Shown: positions 26,374-35,558, counted from the stretch's first letter. The stretch is 64,000 bases of DNA from Streptomyces cavernae (GCF_004023625.1 NZ_ML137711.1:83197-147196), one strand, 5' to 3'. Notes: generated by a model not told the origin, from the sequence alone. Made by a program: numbers and translations.

Positions 26374-26712
26374 ATGGGCTGGGTAACCGACTGGAGTGCG
26401 CAGGCGGCCTGCCGCACTACCGATCCGGATGAACTGTTCGTTCAAGGAGCAGCGCAGAACAGGGCCAAGGCGGTGTGCACCGGATGTCCGGTGCGCACGG
26501 AGTGCCTGGCCGACGCGCTGGACAACCGCGTCGAGTTCGGCGTGTGGGGTGGCATGACGGAGCGGGAGCGCCGCGCACTGTTGCGCAGGCGTCCCACAGT
26601 CACCTCATGGCGCCGGCTTCTCGAGACCGCGCGTACGGAGTACGAGCGCGGCGCGGGCTTGCTGCCCCTTGATGAGGAAGAGGTGTACGAGAACTACGCC
26701 GCGGTGGGCTGA
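26374..26712 (+). CDS. wblA: WhiB-like regulator WblA
   Basis: 112 residues from ATG 26374, with GGAGAGGA about ten bases upstream; ATG 26323 is in frame but poorer. Iron-sulfur ligands are C13, C35, C38 and C44, followed by the WhiB turn GVWGG (56-60) and a basic tail (TERERRALLRRRPTVTSWRR) for DNA binding. Sequence and length match S. coelicolor WblA (SCO3579), a global switch needed for sporulation that restrains antibiotic production; it is the positional counterpart of mycobacterial WhiB4. The cluster probably senses redox state or nitric oxide. It is divergent from the PBP gene. Confidence 0.93.
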   Translation: MGWVTDWSAQAACRTTDPDELFVQGAAQNRAKAVCTGCPVRTECLADALDNRVEFGVWGGMTERERRALLRRRPTVTSWRRLLETARTEYERGAGLLPLDEEEVYENYAAVG

Positions 26713-27186
26713 GCCGCAGCGGCGGTACGCGCGCAGAGGCGCCAAAGGAAGACCAGCGCCTCGGTGCGCACGTACACGCTTCGGTACGGTGACATGCCTC
26801 GGTCGCACGTACACGCTTCGGCGCGCCTATCCACGCGCTCCGGTGCGTGAGGACGCCCGTGAGAACGCCTCGGCGTCGAAGTGCGCGCCGTGGGCCTCGG
26901 AGTCCAAGTGTGCGCCGTGGTGGGTCAGTAGGCGGCTCGGTGCGTGTGGTGAGCGCGGTGGTGCACGTCTCCGGTGCCTGTGATGTCTCTCGGTACGAAG
27001 ACGTACGCGCACGCACCCGCGTGCCCCGTGGGCGCCCGCAAGGGCAGGACGAGCGCCGTGGGGTGTCATGGGCAAGGCCCGCCGTGCGCGCCGTCGGCAC
27101 CTGGGCGTGCCTGCAAGGCATGGAGCGCGCGTGCCAGGCAGGCCGGCGTACGGCCGCGACCGCGTGCCTACGGCACGTCGGCGCGC
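26713..27186. other. Intergenic region with a short direct repeat
   Basis: 474 bases between the convergent wblA and ArsA-like genes. CGCACGTACACGCTTCGG is present twice (near 26768 and 26804). Open frames here are Arg/Ala/Pro-rich shadows. No clear gene or T-run terminator is seen. Confidence 0.4.
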
Positions 27187-28575
27187 TCATGCTGTGCCGG
27201 TCGGGCCACCGTTCGCCATCCGGTCACCGATGTCCCGCAGACCTGCCAGGTCGTGGACATCGCCGGGCAGCGCGGCCACTTCCACGACGGCCACCTCGGG
27301 GTGGAGCGCCGTGAAACGGTCGCGGGTGCGCTGCTCGCGGGCGAGCAGATGCATACGGTCGGCGTGCAGCCTCAGCAGACCCGCGGTGAGCTGACCTACG
27401 GCTCCGTCGGCGCTTGCCCGGTCTGCGGCGGGGGAGCCTACGTCGGGTGCGGGAGCCTCGGTCGCGGTGTCGCTGTCTGCTGGGGATTCTGAACTGCCTT
27501 GCGTTTCGGGAGAGTTACGAAAAGCAGCTTTCCCTGTCTCCTGATCGACAATGCCGGCGTCATCAAGATTTTCCGCGGCGGCGAGGGCGCGCTCGGCCGA
27601 CAGCTCACCGGCACCGCTTCCGTGCACCCGGTTGAGGACCAGACCCGCGAGCGGCATGTCCTCTGCGGCCAGGCGCTCCACGAAGTACGCGGCCTCGCGC
27701 AGGGCGTCCCGCTCCGGTGCCGCCACCACCAGAAAGGCGGTCCCCGGGGCCTGGAGGAGTTTGTAGGTGGCGTCCGCGCGGGTGCGGAAGCCGCCGAAGG
27801 TGGTGTCCATCGCGGCCACGAACGTCTGGACGTCCTTCAGGAGCTGCCCGCCGAGCAGCTTGCCGAGGGTGCCGGTCATCATCGACATCCCCACGTTCAG
27901 GAACTTCATCCCCGCCCGTCCGCCGAGCTTGGCAGGGGCCGTCAGCAGCCGGATCAGCCGTCCGTCGAGGAAGGACCCGAGCCGCTTGGGCGCGTCCAGG
28001 AAGTCCAGTGCCGAACGCGACGGAGGAGTGTCGACGACGATCAGGTCCCACTCGTCGCGGGCCCGCAGCTGTCCCAGCTTCTCCATCGCCATGTACTCCT
28101 GCGTGCCCGCGAAGCCCGCCGAGAGCGACTGGTAGAACGGGTTGCTCAGGATCGCCGCCGCGCGTTCGCGGTCCGCGTGCGCCTCGACGACCTCGTCGAA
28201 GGTGCGCTTCATGTCCAGCATCATGGCGTGCAGCTCGCCGTCGCCGTCGACGTCCTTCACCCGGCGCGGGGTGTTGTCGAGCGAGTCGATGCCCATGGAC
28301 TGCGCGAGCCGGCGGGCGGGGTCGATGGTCAGCACGACCACCTTGCGGCCTCGCTCGGCGGCCCGTAGCCCCAGGGCCGCGGCCGTCGTCGTCTTGCCGA
28401 CGCCGCCGGAGCCGCAACACACCACGATCCGGGTCTTCGGGTCGTCCAGCAGCGGATCGATGTCGAGTACGCGCGTGGGGCCCAGTCGGCGGGCGGAGTC
28501 GTGGCCGCGGGTGCCTTCGCGGGCGCCGTCACGAGGGGCGGCCGGGGTGTGCGCGGGGGCCGGGTCCGAGGTCAT
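27187..28575 (-). CDS. ArsA/GET3-like ATPase (second of pair)
   Basis: 462 residues. After a disordered N-terminus, the deviant Walker A CCGSGGVGKTTTAAALGL lies at about residue 53, with switch regions LTIDPARRLAQ and VVDTPPSRSALDFL. It belongs to the ArsA/GET3/BagB superfamily. A Ser/Glu/Pro-rich insert (about 350-390) is probably disordered. Its ATG overlaps the stop of the first ArsA-like gene by 4 bases, so the two are probably made together and form a heterodimer. By position it matches Rv3680, whose pair is linked to stress tolerance. True arsenite transport is unlikely because no arsB is nearby. Confidence 0.85.
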   Translation of the reverse strand: MTSDPAPAHTPAAPRDGAREGTRGHDSARRLGPTRVLDIDPLLDDPKTRIVVCCGSGGVGKTTTAAALGLRAAERGRKVVVLTIDPARRLAQSMGIDSLDNTPRRVKDVDGDGELHAMMLDMKRTFDEVVEAHADRERAAAILSNPFYQSLSAGFAGTQEYMAMEKLGQLRARDEWDLIVVDTPPSRSALDFLDAPKRLGSFLDGRLIRLLTAPAKLGGRAGMKFLNVGMSMMTGTLGKLLGGQLLKDVQTFVAAMDTTFGGFRTRADATYKLLQAPGTAFLVVAAPERDALREAAYFVERLAAEDMPLAGLVLNRVHGSGAGELSAERALAAAENLDDAGIVDQETGKAAFRNSPETQGSSESPADSDTATEAPAPDVGSPAADRASADGAVGQLTAGLLRLHADRMHLLAREQRTRDRFTALHPEVAVVEVAALPGDVHDLAGLRDIGDRMANGGPTGTA

Positions 28576-29549
28576 GAGATCCCTTGCTGACGCAGTTCCG
28601 TGGCGAGTTCGTACAGGCCCGCCAGGTCCATGCCCTCGGCGAGCAGCGGCAGTTCGTGCAGCGGAAGGCCCAGGCCGGTCAGGACGGAACGCTGCTCACG
28701 CTCCAGGGCGTACCGCTCTGCGTACTCCCCGGCCTGCTCCAGGAGCGGATCGACGAGCCGGTCGGCTCCGCCGCCACGCCGGGCACCGCCCAGCCCCGCC
28801 GTCGACAGGGACTTCGCGAGCGCGGTACGGGGGATGGACCGGACCAGCTCCAGGTCGGCCTCGTCCAGCAGCGCCGGACGGACCATGTTGACCATCACCC
28901 GGCCCACCGGGAGTTTGGCCGCACGCAGTTCCGCGATGCCGTCGGCGGTCTCCTGAACGGGCATCTCCTCCAGGAGCGTCACCAGGTGCACGGCCGTCTC
29001 CTTCGACTTCAGGACCCGCATCACCGCCTGCGCCTGATTGTGTATCGGGCCGATCTTGGCCAGGCCCGCCACCTCGTCGTTCACGTTCAGGAAGCGGGCG
29101 ATGCGGCCGGTGGGCGGCGCGTCCATCACGACGTAGTCGTAGGCGAACCGCCCCGTCTTGTCCTTGCGGCGCACCGCTTCGCACGCCTTGCCGGTGAGCA
29201 GTACGTCCCTCAGCCCCGGTGCGACGGTGGTCGCGAAGTCGATGGCGCCGAGCTTTTTCAGGGCCCGGCCCGCGCCGCCGAGCTTGTAGAACATCTGGAG
29301 GTAGTCCAGAAGGGCCAGTTCGGGATCGATCGCCAGGGCATACACCTCCCCACCCCCGGGAGCGACGGCGATCTTCCGCTCCTCATAAGGCAGCGCTTCC
29401 GTCTCGAAGAGCTGCGCGATCCCCTGCCTGCCCTCGACCTCCACCAGAAGGGCGCGCTTGCCCTCGGTCGCGAGGGCGAGCGCGAGGGCGGCGGCCACCG
29501 TGGTTTTGCCGGTACCGCCCTTACCGCTGACTACCTGGAGCCTGCTCAC
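28572..29549 (-). CDS. ArsA/GET3-like ATPase (first of pair)
   Basis: 325 residues from GTG 29549, starting MSRLQVVSGKGGTGKTTVAA, with the classical signature-lysine P-loop (GKGGTGKTT, residues 9-17). Switch segments are EVEGRQGIAQLFETE and YVVMDAPPTGRIARFL. It is the positional counterpart of Rv3679. Translationally coupled to its partner by the ATGA overlap at 28572-28575. Predicted to be a cytosolic ATPase dimer that moves or shields a membrane-bound client; the substrate is unknown. Confidence 0.87.
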   Translation of the reverse strand: MSRLQVVSGKGGTGKTTVAAALALALATEGKRALLVEVEGRQGIAQLFETEALPYEERKIAVAPGGGEVYALAIDPELALLDYLQMFYKLGGAGRALKKLGAIDFATTVAPGLRDVLLTGKACEAVRRKDKTGRFAYDYVVMDAPPTGRIARFLNVNDEVAGLAKIGPIHNQAQAVMRVLKSKETAVHLVTLLEEMPVQETADGIAELRAAKLPVGRVMVNMVRPALLDEADLELVRSIPRTALAKSLSTAGLGGARRGGGADRLVDPLLEQAGEYAERYALEREQRSVLTGLGLPLHELPLLAEGMDLAGLYELATELRQQGIS

Positions 29550-29621
29550 GTCTTCGAGCCTAACCAGTCCCGGTGCGGGCTACGCGGGAGGCTGTGGATA
29601 ACAGCGGCTACAGTCGGCCGC

Positions 29622-29780
29622 ATGACCAAGTGGGAATACGCAACCGTGCCACTGCTCGTCCACGCCACGAAGCAGATTCTGGACACCTGGGGCGAGGACG
29701 GCTGGGAGCTCGTCCAGGTCGTGCCCGGGCCCAACCCCGAGCAGCTGGTGGCCTATCTGAAGCGGGAGAAGCAGGCGTGA
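29622..29780 (+). CDS. DUF4177 small protein
   Basis: 52 residues from ATG 29622 (MTKWEYATVPLLVHATKQIL), shorter than the open frame that contains it. The pattern WEYxxxPLL...LDxWGxxGWELVQV is the DUF4177 signature. Its GTGA overlap with the RidA gene shows co-translation. Function unknown; positional counterpart of Rv3678A. Confidence 0.85.
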   Translation: MTKWEYATVPLLVHATKQILDTWGEDGWELVQVVPGPNPEQLVAYLKREKQA

Positions 29781-30259
29781 GCGCGGGCGCGAGCGCCGTC
29801 GAGGCCAAGCTGGCGGAGCTCGGGCTCACGCTGCCCGAGGTGGTCCCGCCGCTGGCCGCGTACCAGCCCGCCGTGCGCAGCGGGGTGTATGTGTACACGG
29901 CCGGACAACTGCCGATGGTGGACGGCAAGCTGCCCGTCACCGGCAAGGTGGGCGCCGAGGTCACCGCGGAGGAGGCCAAGGAGCTCGCCCGTACGTGCGC
30001 GCTGAACGCGTTGGCGGCGGTCAAGTCGGTCGCCGGTGACCTGGACCGGATCGCGCGGGTGGTGAAGGTCGTCGGGTTCGTGGCGTCCGCACCCGATTTC
30101 ACCGGTCAGCCGGGCATCCTCAACGGTGCCAGCGAACTCCTCGGGGCTGTGCTGGGTGACAAGGGCGTGCACGCGCGCAGCGCGGTGGGGGTGGCGGTGC
30201 TTCCCCTGGACGCGCCGGTCGAGGTCGAGGTTCAGGTGGAGTTGGTCGACGAGGGCTGA
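29777..30259 (+). CDS. RidA/YjgF-family protein
   Basis: 160 residues from GTG 29777, overlapping the DUF4177 stop. RidA-family elements: GVYVYTAGQLPMVDGKLPVT, the NALAAVKSVAGDLDRIARVV helix and ARSAVGVAVLPLDAPVEVEV, including the arginine that binds carboxylates in true RidA enamine deaminases. This subgroup (Rv3678c-like) has lost part of the usual 'GQIxxD' turn, so enamine/imine hydrolysis is likely but not certain. Confidence 0.87.
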   Translation: MSAGASAVEAKLAELGLTLPEVVPPLAAYQPAVRSGVYVYTAGQLPMVDGKLPVTGKVGAEVTAEEAKELARTCALNALAAVKSVAGDLDRIARVVKVVGFVASAPDFTGQPGILNGASELLGAVLGDKGVHARSAVGVAVLPLDAPVEVEVQVELVDEG

Positions 30260-30454
30260 GGGGCCTGCCTGCCGGAGGGCGGGGTCGCGGTGGGCTTCCT
30301 CCGCCCCTGCCCGTCCCGCTCCGCCAGGGCTCCGCCCCGTGGGGCAAAGAGGACGGCCTCCGGTCCGCCCTACGGAGGACGGACTGAAGCGCGCAGCCGG
30401 GAGCGCGGGCAGGGAGCCCTCGAACATCCGCGCGTCTCGGGATAGCCTCCGCCC

Positions 30455-31324
30455 ATGGCAAACGGGCAGTGGTACCCACCGGAGTGGCCGAACCGGATCC
30501 GCGCACTCGCGGAGGGAACCCTCACACCGGTCGCACCGAAGCGGGCGGCCACCGTGATGCTGCTCAAGGACACGGCCGACACCCCCGTCGTGCACATGCT
30601 GCGCCGACGCGCCTCCATGGCCTTCGCCGGAGGCGCGTACGCCTATCCGGGCGGCGGAGTGGACCCCCGCGACGACGACCGCCAGGTGCGCTGGGCGGGC
30701 CCCACGCGCGCGTGGTGGGCGCAGCGGCTCGGTGTGGACGAGACCTCCGCCCAGGCGATCGTCTGCGCGGCGGTTCGCGAGACGTACGAGGAGTCCGGCG
30801 TCCTGCTCGCGGGACTCACGCCGGACTCCGTCGTCTCGGACACCACCGGTGAGGACTGGGAGACGGACCGGACGGCCCTCGTCTCCCGCGACCTCTCCTT
30901 CGCCGAGTTCCTGGACCGTCGCGGCCTCGTCCTGCGCTCCGACCTGCTCGGCGCCTGGACACGCTGGATCACACCCGAGTTCGAGCCCCGCCGCTACGAC
31001 ACGTGGTTCTTCGTCGCCGCCCTCCCCCAGGGGCAGCGCACACGCAACGTCTCCACGGAGGCCGACCGCACGGTGTGGATCCGTCCGGCCGAGGCGGCGG
31101 CCTCGTACGACAAGGGTGAGCTGCTGATGATGCCGCCCACCATCGCGACCCTGCGCCAGCTGCGGGTGTACGGGAGCGCCGCCGAGGCCCTGGACGCCGC
31201 GCCGGGCCGCGATCTGACCCCGGTTCTCGCCCAGGCCCGCTTCGAGGACGGTGAGCTGGTGCTGACCTGGCCCGGCCACGACGAGTTCACCAAGCACATC
31301 CCGGCCGGCGGAGCATCCGCATGA
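30455..31324 (+). CDS. NUDIX hydrolase
   Basis: 289 residues from ATG 30455. It has a NUDIX-like fold with GGAYAYPGGGVDPRDDD followed, after an insertion of about 30 residues, by the box core AAVRETYEESGVLLAG (RE-x2-EE-x-G). The split box is typical of the NUDT19/RNA-cap-like subgroup, whose members hydrolyse acyl-CoA or other nucleotide diphosphates. The stop is 35 bases before the MBL hydrolase start, so the two are probably cotranscribed. Substrate uncertain. Confidence 0.87.
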   Translation: MANGQWYPPEWPNRIRALAEGTLTPVAPKRAATVMLLKDTADTPVVHMLRRRASMAFAGGAYAYPGGGVDPRDDDRQVRWAGPTRAWWAQRLGVDETSAQAIVCAAVRETYEESGVLLAGLTPDSVVSDTTGEDWETDRTALVSRDLSFAEFLDRRGLVLRSDLLGAWTRWITPEFEPRRYDTWFFVAALPQGQRTRNVSTEADRTVWIRPAEAAASYDKGELLMMPPTIATLRQLRVYGSAAEALDAAPGRDLTPVLAQARFEDGELVLTWPGHDEFTKHIPAGGASA

Positions 31325-31361
31325 CCGCCGTGCCGACCGCCTCGACGGAAGGTCCTCCCGC

Positions 31362-32192
31362 ATGACGGACGCAAGCGCCCTGCCCGGCCAGCCCCGTGGC
31401 GGGGTCCTGTCCGGCCCCGCCACCGTGCGTGCCGTGAACGTGCTGGCTCCCAACCCGTCGGTGATGACCCTCGACGGCACCAACACCTGGATCGTCGCCG
31501 AGCCCGACTCCGAACTCGCCGTGGTGATCGACCCCGGACCGCTCGACGAAGCCCATCTGCGCAACGTGGTGGAGACGGCCGAGAAGACGGGCAGGCGGAT
31601 CGCGCTGACCCTCCTCACACACGGGCATCCGGACCACGCCGAGGGCGCCGTGCGGTTCGCCGAGCTCACGGGGACGAAGGTACGGGCCCTCGACCCGGTG
31701 CTGCGGCTCGGTGACGAGGGACTGGGCGCGGGTGATGTGATCACGACGGGTGGCCTGGAGCTGCGTGTCGTACCGACGCCCGGGCACACCGCGGACTCGC
31801 TCTGCTTCCATCTGCCGGCCGACGGAGCCGTACTGACCGGGGACACGATCCTGGGGCGCGGCACCACGGTCGTGGCGCACCCGGACGGGCGGCTGGGCGA
31901 CTACCTCGACTCCCTGCGCCGACTGCGCTCCCTCAGCGTCGACGACGGGGTCCACACCGTGCTGCCCGGCCACGGACCCGTCCTGGAGGACGCCCAGGGG
32001 GCGGTGGAGTTCTATCTGGCCCATCGCGCCAACCGTCTCGCCCAGGTCGAGACGGCCGTCGAGAACGGTTACCGCACCTCCGCCGAGGTGGTCGCCCACG
32101 TCTACGCGGACGTCGACCGTTCGCTGTGGCCGGCGGCCGAGCTGTCCGTGCGGGCGCAGCTGGACTATCTACGGGAGCACGGGCTGATCTGA
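31362..32192 (+). CDS. Metallo-beta-lactamase-fold hydrolase
   Basis: 276 residues. Zinc ligands: LTHGHPDHAEGA (HxHxDH, about residues 86-91), a histidine in TPGHTADSLC, aspartate in LTGDTILGRG and histidine in LPGHGPVLED. The LACTB2-like C-terminal helical domain (QVETAVENGYRTSAEVVAHV, then VRAQLDYLREHGLI) suggests an endoribonuclease or thioesterase relative. It follows the NUDIX gene as an apparent operon; it corresponds to Rv3677c next to crp. Confidence 0.88.
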   Translation: MTDASALPGQPRGGVLSGPATVRAVNVLAPNPSVMTLDGTNTWIVAEPDSELAVVIDPGPLDEAHLRNVVETAEKTGRRIALTLLTHGHPDHAEGAVRFAELTGTKVRALDPVLRLGDEGLGAGDVITTGGLELRVVPTPGHTADSLCFHLPADGAVLTGDTILGRGTTVVAHPDGRLGDYLDSLRRLRSLSVDDGVHTVLPGHGPVLEDAQGAVEFYLAHRANRLAQVETAVENGYRTSAEVVAHVYADVDRSLWPAAELSVRAQLDYLREHGLI

Positions 32193-32356
32193 CACAGACA
32201 CGGACCTCGGCTGATCCGCTCCCTGAACAGGGATCGATCTACCTGAATACGGGGTGATCTACGGGAACACGGGTTGATCCACGGGAGCAAGGGTGATCCG
32301 AGGCGCCGGCGGCGCGAGGCGCGGTGGCACCGGTCAAAGCCCGCTGAGGCGTCCCG

Positions 32357-33172
32357 TCAGGGCCGTGGCGCTTTGACGCCGTGCACGCGCGCGTACTCCT
32401 CCGCGAGCCACGGGGCCAGGTCGTCGACGTAGGAGCGCAGGACGGCCGGATCGTCCGTCGGCTCGTACGAGACCTCGACCGCGGCCCGCATCTGGGGCGC
32501 CCGCTCCGGGTAGTACCGTGCGAACGCCTCGGCCATCTCGGCGAGGTCGCTGGTCCAGCCGTGCCAGCGGGGCATGACGAGCGTGAATCCGGTACGGACG
32601 AGATGGCGGGCCACACGGCGGACGAGGGCGCGCCGGGCGTCCTCCGTGGCCGCTACGGAGGCCTCTTCCCGCCAGCGGGCCAGCAGCAGGGCCAGGTCGC
32701 CGTTCGTCTCGCGGGCGAGCAGGGTGTCGGGGCGGTAGCGCGGCAGGTCCTCGGCCAGGTCCTCGCCCAGCAGCGGCGTGCACAGGCACGCCACGAACCA
32801 CCCCAGGTCGTACCGCTCGGCCTCGCTCAGCAGCCGCCGCCGGCTGTAGAGCAGCGTCCCGACTCCGTCGATCTCCGGGAACTCCTTGTCGAGGGCCTCT
32901 CCGAGCGTCCGCGCCTCGGCGCGGTCGGCGTCGGTGGGTTCCTCGCGCAGTGCCAGGAGCAGATCGAGGCCGCTGCGGCCCACGCGCGCGGTGCCGCGCG
33001 GAACGGAACCGTAGAGGTAGCCGCTCGTCATGCGCGCCCCGAAGACATCGATCAGCCGGTCCCGCGCGGCGGCCACCACCGGCCGGAACGCGTACGGGAC
33101 CTTGCCCAGTGAGCCCTCGGGGACGATGTACCCCTGGCTGTCGAGCCCTTTGTGCTGCCCTGTGGTGGCCAT
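32357..33172 (-). CDS. Nucleotidyltransferase-like protein (aminoglycoside adenylyltransferase fold)
   Basis: 271 residues. The region GYLYGSVPRGTARVGRSGLD carries the pol-beta nucleotidyltransferase pattern GS-x-[RG]...D-x-D, although here it reads GLDLLLAL with one acidic residue of the usual DxD pair replaced, so activity is doubtful. The helical C-terminal half resembles AadA/DUF4111 proteins. It lies alone between the MBL gene and crp. A resistance role should not be assumed. Confidence 0.7.
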   Translation of the reverse strand: MATTGQHKGLDSQGYIVPEGSLGKVPYAFRPVVAAARDRLIDVFGARMTSGYLYGSVPRGTARVGRSGLDLLLALREEPTDADRAEARTLGEALDKEFPEIDGVGTLLYSRRRLLSEAERYDLGWFVACLCTPLLGEDLAEDLPRYRPDTLLARETNGDLALLLARWREEASVAATEDARRALVRRVARHLVRTGFTLVMPRWHGWTSDLAEMAEAFARYYPERAPQMRAAVEVSYEPTDDPAVLRSYVDDLAPWLAEEYARVHGVKAPRP

Positions 33173-33247
33173 GTGCCAACTGTGCCGTGAAAGAGACGGC
33201 CCGGGGAGCCGATTTCATCACGTGACCCGCACATACATTCCACAACC

Positions 33248-33275
33248 GCGGACGAGGCCCGCGGGCCTCGTCCGC
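33248..33275. terminator. Terminator hairpin downstream of crp
   Basis: Perfect 12-bp arms GCGGACGAGGCC (33248-33259) and GGCCTCGTCCGC (33264-33275), lying between the crp stop and the next gene's start on the same strand. Confidence 0.7.
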
Positions 33276-33285
33276 TCATGGCGAT

Positions 33286-33313
33286 GGGGCCTGCCTCCGG
33301 GGAGGCGGGCCCC
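33286..33313. terminator. Second hairpin downstream of crp
   Basis: GGGGCCTGCCTCC and GGAGGCGGGCCCC pair with one G-T wobble. It lies directly beside the 33248-33275 hairpin; together they form a tandem terminator. Confidence 0.55.
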
Positions 33314-33402
33314 ATGCGCGCGTGTGTCCGTCTGTGATTGCCCCGGCGATTCTCGCCGGCAGCGGTTTGCGTCAGGTGCCTTACGCCGGGGAGCGGTTCA
33401 CG

Positions 33403-34077
33403 TCAGCGCGAACGCTTGGCGAGGCGCTCCACGTCCAGCAGGATCACGGCGCGGGCCTCCAGACGCAGCCAGCCACGGCCGGCGAAGTCCGCGAGAGCTT
33501 TGTTGACCGTCTCACGGGACGCGCCGACCAGCTGGGCCAGCTCCTCCTGTGTGAGGTCGTGCACCACGTGGATGCCCTCCTCCGACTGCACACCGAAGCG
33601 TCGCGAGAGGTCCAGCAGCGCGCGTGCGACACGGCCGGGGACGTCCGAGAAGACCAGGTCGGACATCTGGTCGTTGGTCTTGCGCAGGCGCCGGGCGACT
33701 GCGCGCAGCAGCGCGGCGGCCACCTCGGGGCGGGCGTTCAACCACGGCTGGAGGTCGCCGTGGCCCAGGCCCAGCAGCTTGACCTCGGTCAGCGCGGTGG
33801 CCGTGGCCGTCCGCGGACCCGGGTCGAACAGCGACAGCTCGCCGATCAGTTCGCCGGGACCGAGCACCGCCAACATGTTCTCGCGGCCATCGGGGGACGT
33901 GCGGTGGAGCTTGACCTTGCCTTCGGTGACCACGTAGAGGCGGTCACCCGGGTCACCCTCGTGAAACAGCGCGTCGCCGCGCGCGAGGGTGACCTCACTC
34001 ATGGAGGCGCGGAGCTCCGCGGCCTGCTCGTCATCGAGCGCCGCGAAGAGCGGGGCGCGCCGCAGAACGTCGTCCAC
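33403..34077 (-). CDS. crp: Crp/Fnr-family global regulator
   Basis: 224 residues from GTG 34077 with AAGGAGAG just upstream. The cyclic-nucleotide-binding domain (about 15-120) keeps GELIGELSLFDPGPRTATATA, the phosphate-binding cassette with R and T. The C-terminal HTH (LTQEELAQLVGASRETVNKA) is strongly Crp-like. It matches Streptomyces Crp (SCO3571), required for germination and influencing antibiotic production, and Rv3676. A TGTGA-N4-TCACA word in the divergent promoter may be an autoregulatory site. Confidence 0.93.
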   Translation of the reverse strand: MDDVLRRAPLFAALDDEQAAELRASMSEVTLARGDALFHEGDPGDRLYVVTEGKVKLHRTSPDGRENMLAVLGPGELIGELSLFDPGPRTATATALTEVKLLGLGHGDLQPWLNARPEVAAALLRAVARRLRKTNDQMSDLVFSDVPGRVARALLDLSRRFGVQSEEGIHVVHDLTQEELAQLVGASRETVNKALADFAGRGWLRLEARAVILLDVERLAKRSR

Positions 34078-34143
34078 GAGTTCTCTCCTTGTCGACCTGC
34101 ATCAGGGGACCGTGTTCCCCATCATGCCGGACGGGTCAAACAG

Positions 34144-34157
34144 TGTGATCTGTCACA
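34144..34157. promoter_or_regulatory. Crp-like palindrome between crp and nth
   Basis: TGTGA-TCTG-TCACA, perfect 5-bp arms with a 4-base gap, 67 bases before the crp start and 103 before nth. The half-sites are those of Crp, but the classic gap is 6 bases, so binding is uncertain. Confidence 0.4.
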
Positions 34158-34259
34158 AGGATGCCGCACAGGTGTGCCTCTGGATGCCGCAGGGGGCCAA
34201 TTGGAGGCCGATCTTCAGGGTACGGGGCGGATGTCGGTGGCGGGCTTTAGGCTGGCCGG

Positions 34260-35558
34260 GTGTCCAAAACGCCGGTGAGAGCACAGGCCAAGGGGGCTGG
34301 GCGGGTGGTTGTACGTCGCGATTCCGCTGTGGGCGAACAGTCCTCTGCCGCAGCAAAGAAAACGACAAAGACGACAAAGTCGGCGGGTGTGAACAGGGCC
34401 GTGGGTGTGAAGAAGAGGACGGCGAAGAACGCCGAGTCCACTTCGTCGGCGAGCAAGGCTCCGGCGGAGGCGGGCGAGGCGGAGGAGACAGGCGAGGCGG
34501 AGGAGACGGGCGAGGCGGAGGAGACGGGCGCGGGGGAGACGGGCGCGGCTGACACGACGGGCGCCGGGACCGCGACGGCTGCCGCCGCGAAGAAGGCCGC
34601 CACTGCGAAGAAGACCGCCGCGACCGCCGGCAAGAAGACCACCGCAGCGAAGAGGGTCGCAGCGACCGCCGCCAAGAAAGCCGCCGCAGCGAAGAAGACC
34701 GCCGCGACCGCCGCCAAGAAGACCACCGCCGCGAAGAAGACCACGTCCGCCCAGGCGCCCGCCAAGAAGTCCGAGTCCCGGGCCGCTCTGGTGCGTCGCG
34801 CCCGCCGGATCAACCGCGAACTCGCCGAGGTCTATCCCTACGCGCATCCCGAACTGGACTTCGAGAACCCCTTCCAGCTCCTCATCGCCACCGTGCTCTC
34901 GGCGCAGACCACCGACCTCCGGGTGAACCAGACGACTCCGGCGCTCTTCGCCAGGTACCCCACCCCGGAGGACCTGGCCGCGGCCAACCCCGAAGAGGTC
35001 GAGGAGATCCTCCGGCCGTGCGGGTTCTTCCGGGCCAAGACCAAGTCGGTGATAGGCCTCTCGCGGGCCCTGCGGGACGACTTCGACGGTGAAGTCCCGG
35101 GCAGGCTGGAGGACTTGGGCAAGCTGCCCGGTGTCGGCCGCAAGACCGCCTTCGTGGTGCTGGGCAACGCCTTCGGGCGGCCCGGGATCACCGTGGACAC
35201 CCACTTCGGACGGCTGGTCCGCCGATGGCAGTGGACCGAGGAGACCGACCCGGACAAGGTCGAGGCGGAGATCGGCGCGCTCTTCCCGAAGAGCGACTGG
35301 ACGATGCTCTCGCACCATGTGATCTTCCACGGCCGTCGCATCTGCCACGCCCGCAAGCCCGCGTGCGGCGCCTGCCCCATCGCCCCGCTCTGTCCGGCGT
35401 ACGGCGAGGGCGAGACGGACCCGGAGAAGGCCAGGAAGCTGCTCAAGTACGAAAAGGGCGGCTTTCCTGGACAGCGTCTGAAGCCCCCGACGGCGTATCT
35501 GGACGCGGGCGGCATCCCGGCCCCGCCGCTGGGCGTGCCCCCGCAGGGCGCCGCATGA
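34260..35558 (+). CDS. nth: Endonuclease III (Nth) with a long Lys/Ala histone-like N-terminal tail
   Basis: 432 residues from GTG 34260; about 180 are N-terminal extension. The extension has tandem GEAEET repeats followed by [22 protein letters not shown] repeats like bacterial histone-H1/HU tails. The enzyme part begins near residue 180: [13 protein letters not shown], helix-hairpin-helix [14 protein letters not shown] with the catalytic lysine, [11 protein letters not shown] with the catalytic aspartate, and the 4Fe-4S loop C-x6-C-x2-C-x5-C ([17 protein letters not shown]). It removes oxidised pyrimidines and cuts abasic sites. The tail probably adds non-specific DNA binding. A later start would remove only part of the tail. 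Confidence 0.9.
   Translation: MSKTPVRAQAKGAGRVVVRRDSAVGEQSSAAAKKTTKTTKSAGVNRAVGVKKRTAKNAESTSSASKAPAEAGEAEETGEAEETGEAEETGAGETGAADTTGAGTATAAAAKKAATAKKTAATAGKKTTAAKRVAATAAKKAAAAKKTAATAAKKTTAAKKTTSAQAPAKKSESRAALVRRARRINRELAEVYPYAHPELDFENPFQLLIATVLSAQTTDLRVNQTTPALFARYPTPEDLAAANPEEVEEILRPCGFFRAKTKSVIGLSRALRDDFDGEVPGRLEDLGKLPGVGRKTAFVVLGNAFGRPGITVDTHFGRLVRRWQWTEETDPDKVEAEIGALFPKSDWTMLSHHVIFHGRRICHARKPACGACPIAPLCPAYGEGETDPEKARKLLKYEKGGFPGQRLKPPTAYLDAGGIPAPPLGVPPQGAA

Noticed and set aside
27187..29549. Arsenic resistance operon
   Set aside because: The two ATPases are ArsA-like, but no arsB, arsC or arsR is nearby and the locus matches the mycobacterial non-arsenic pair.
32357..33172. Aminoglycoside resistance gene
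   Set aside because: The nucleotidyltransferase motif is altered and the gene is part of conserved core DNA.
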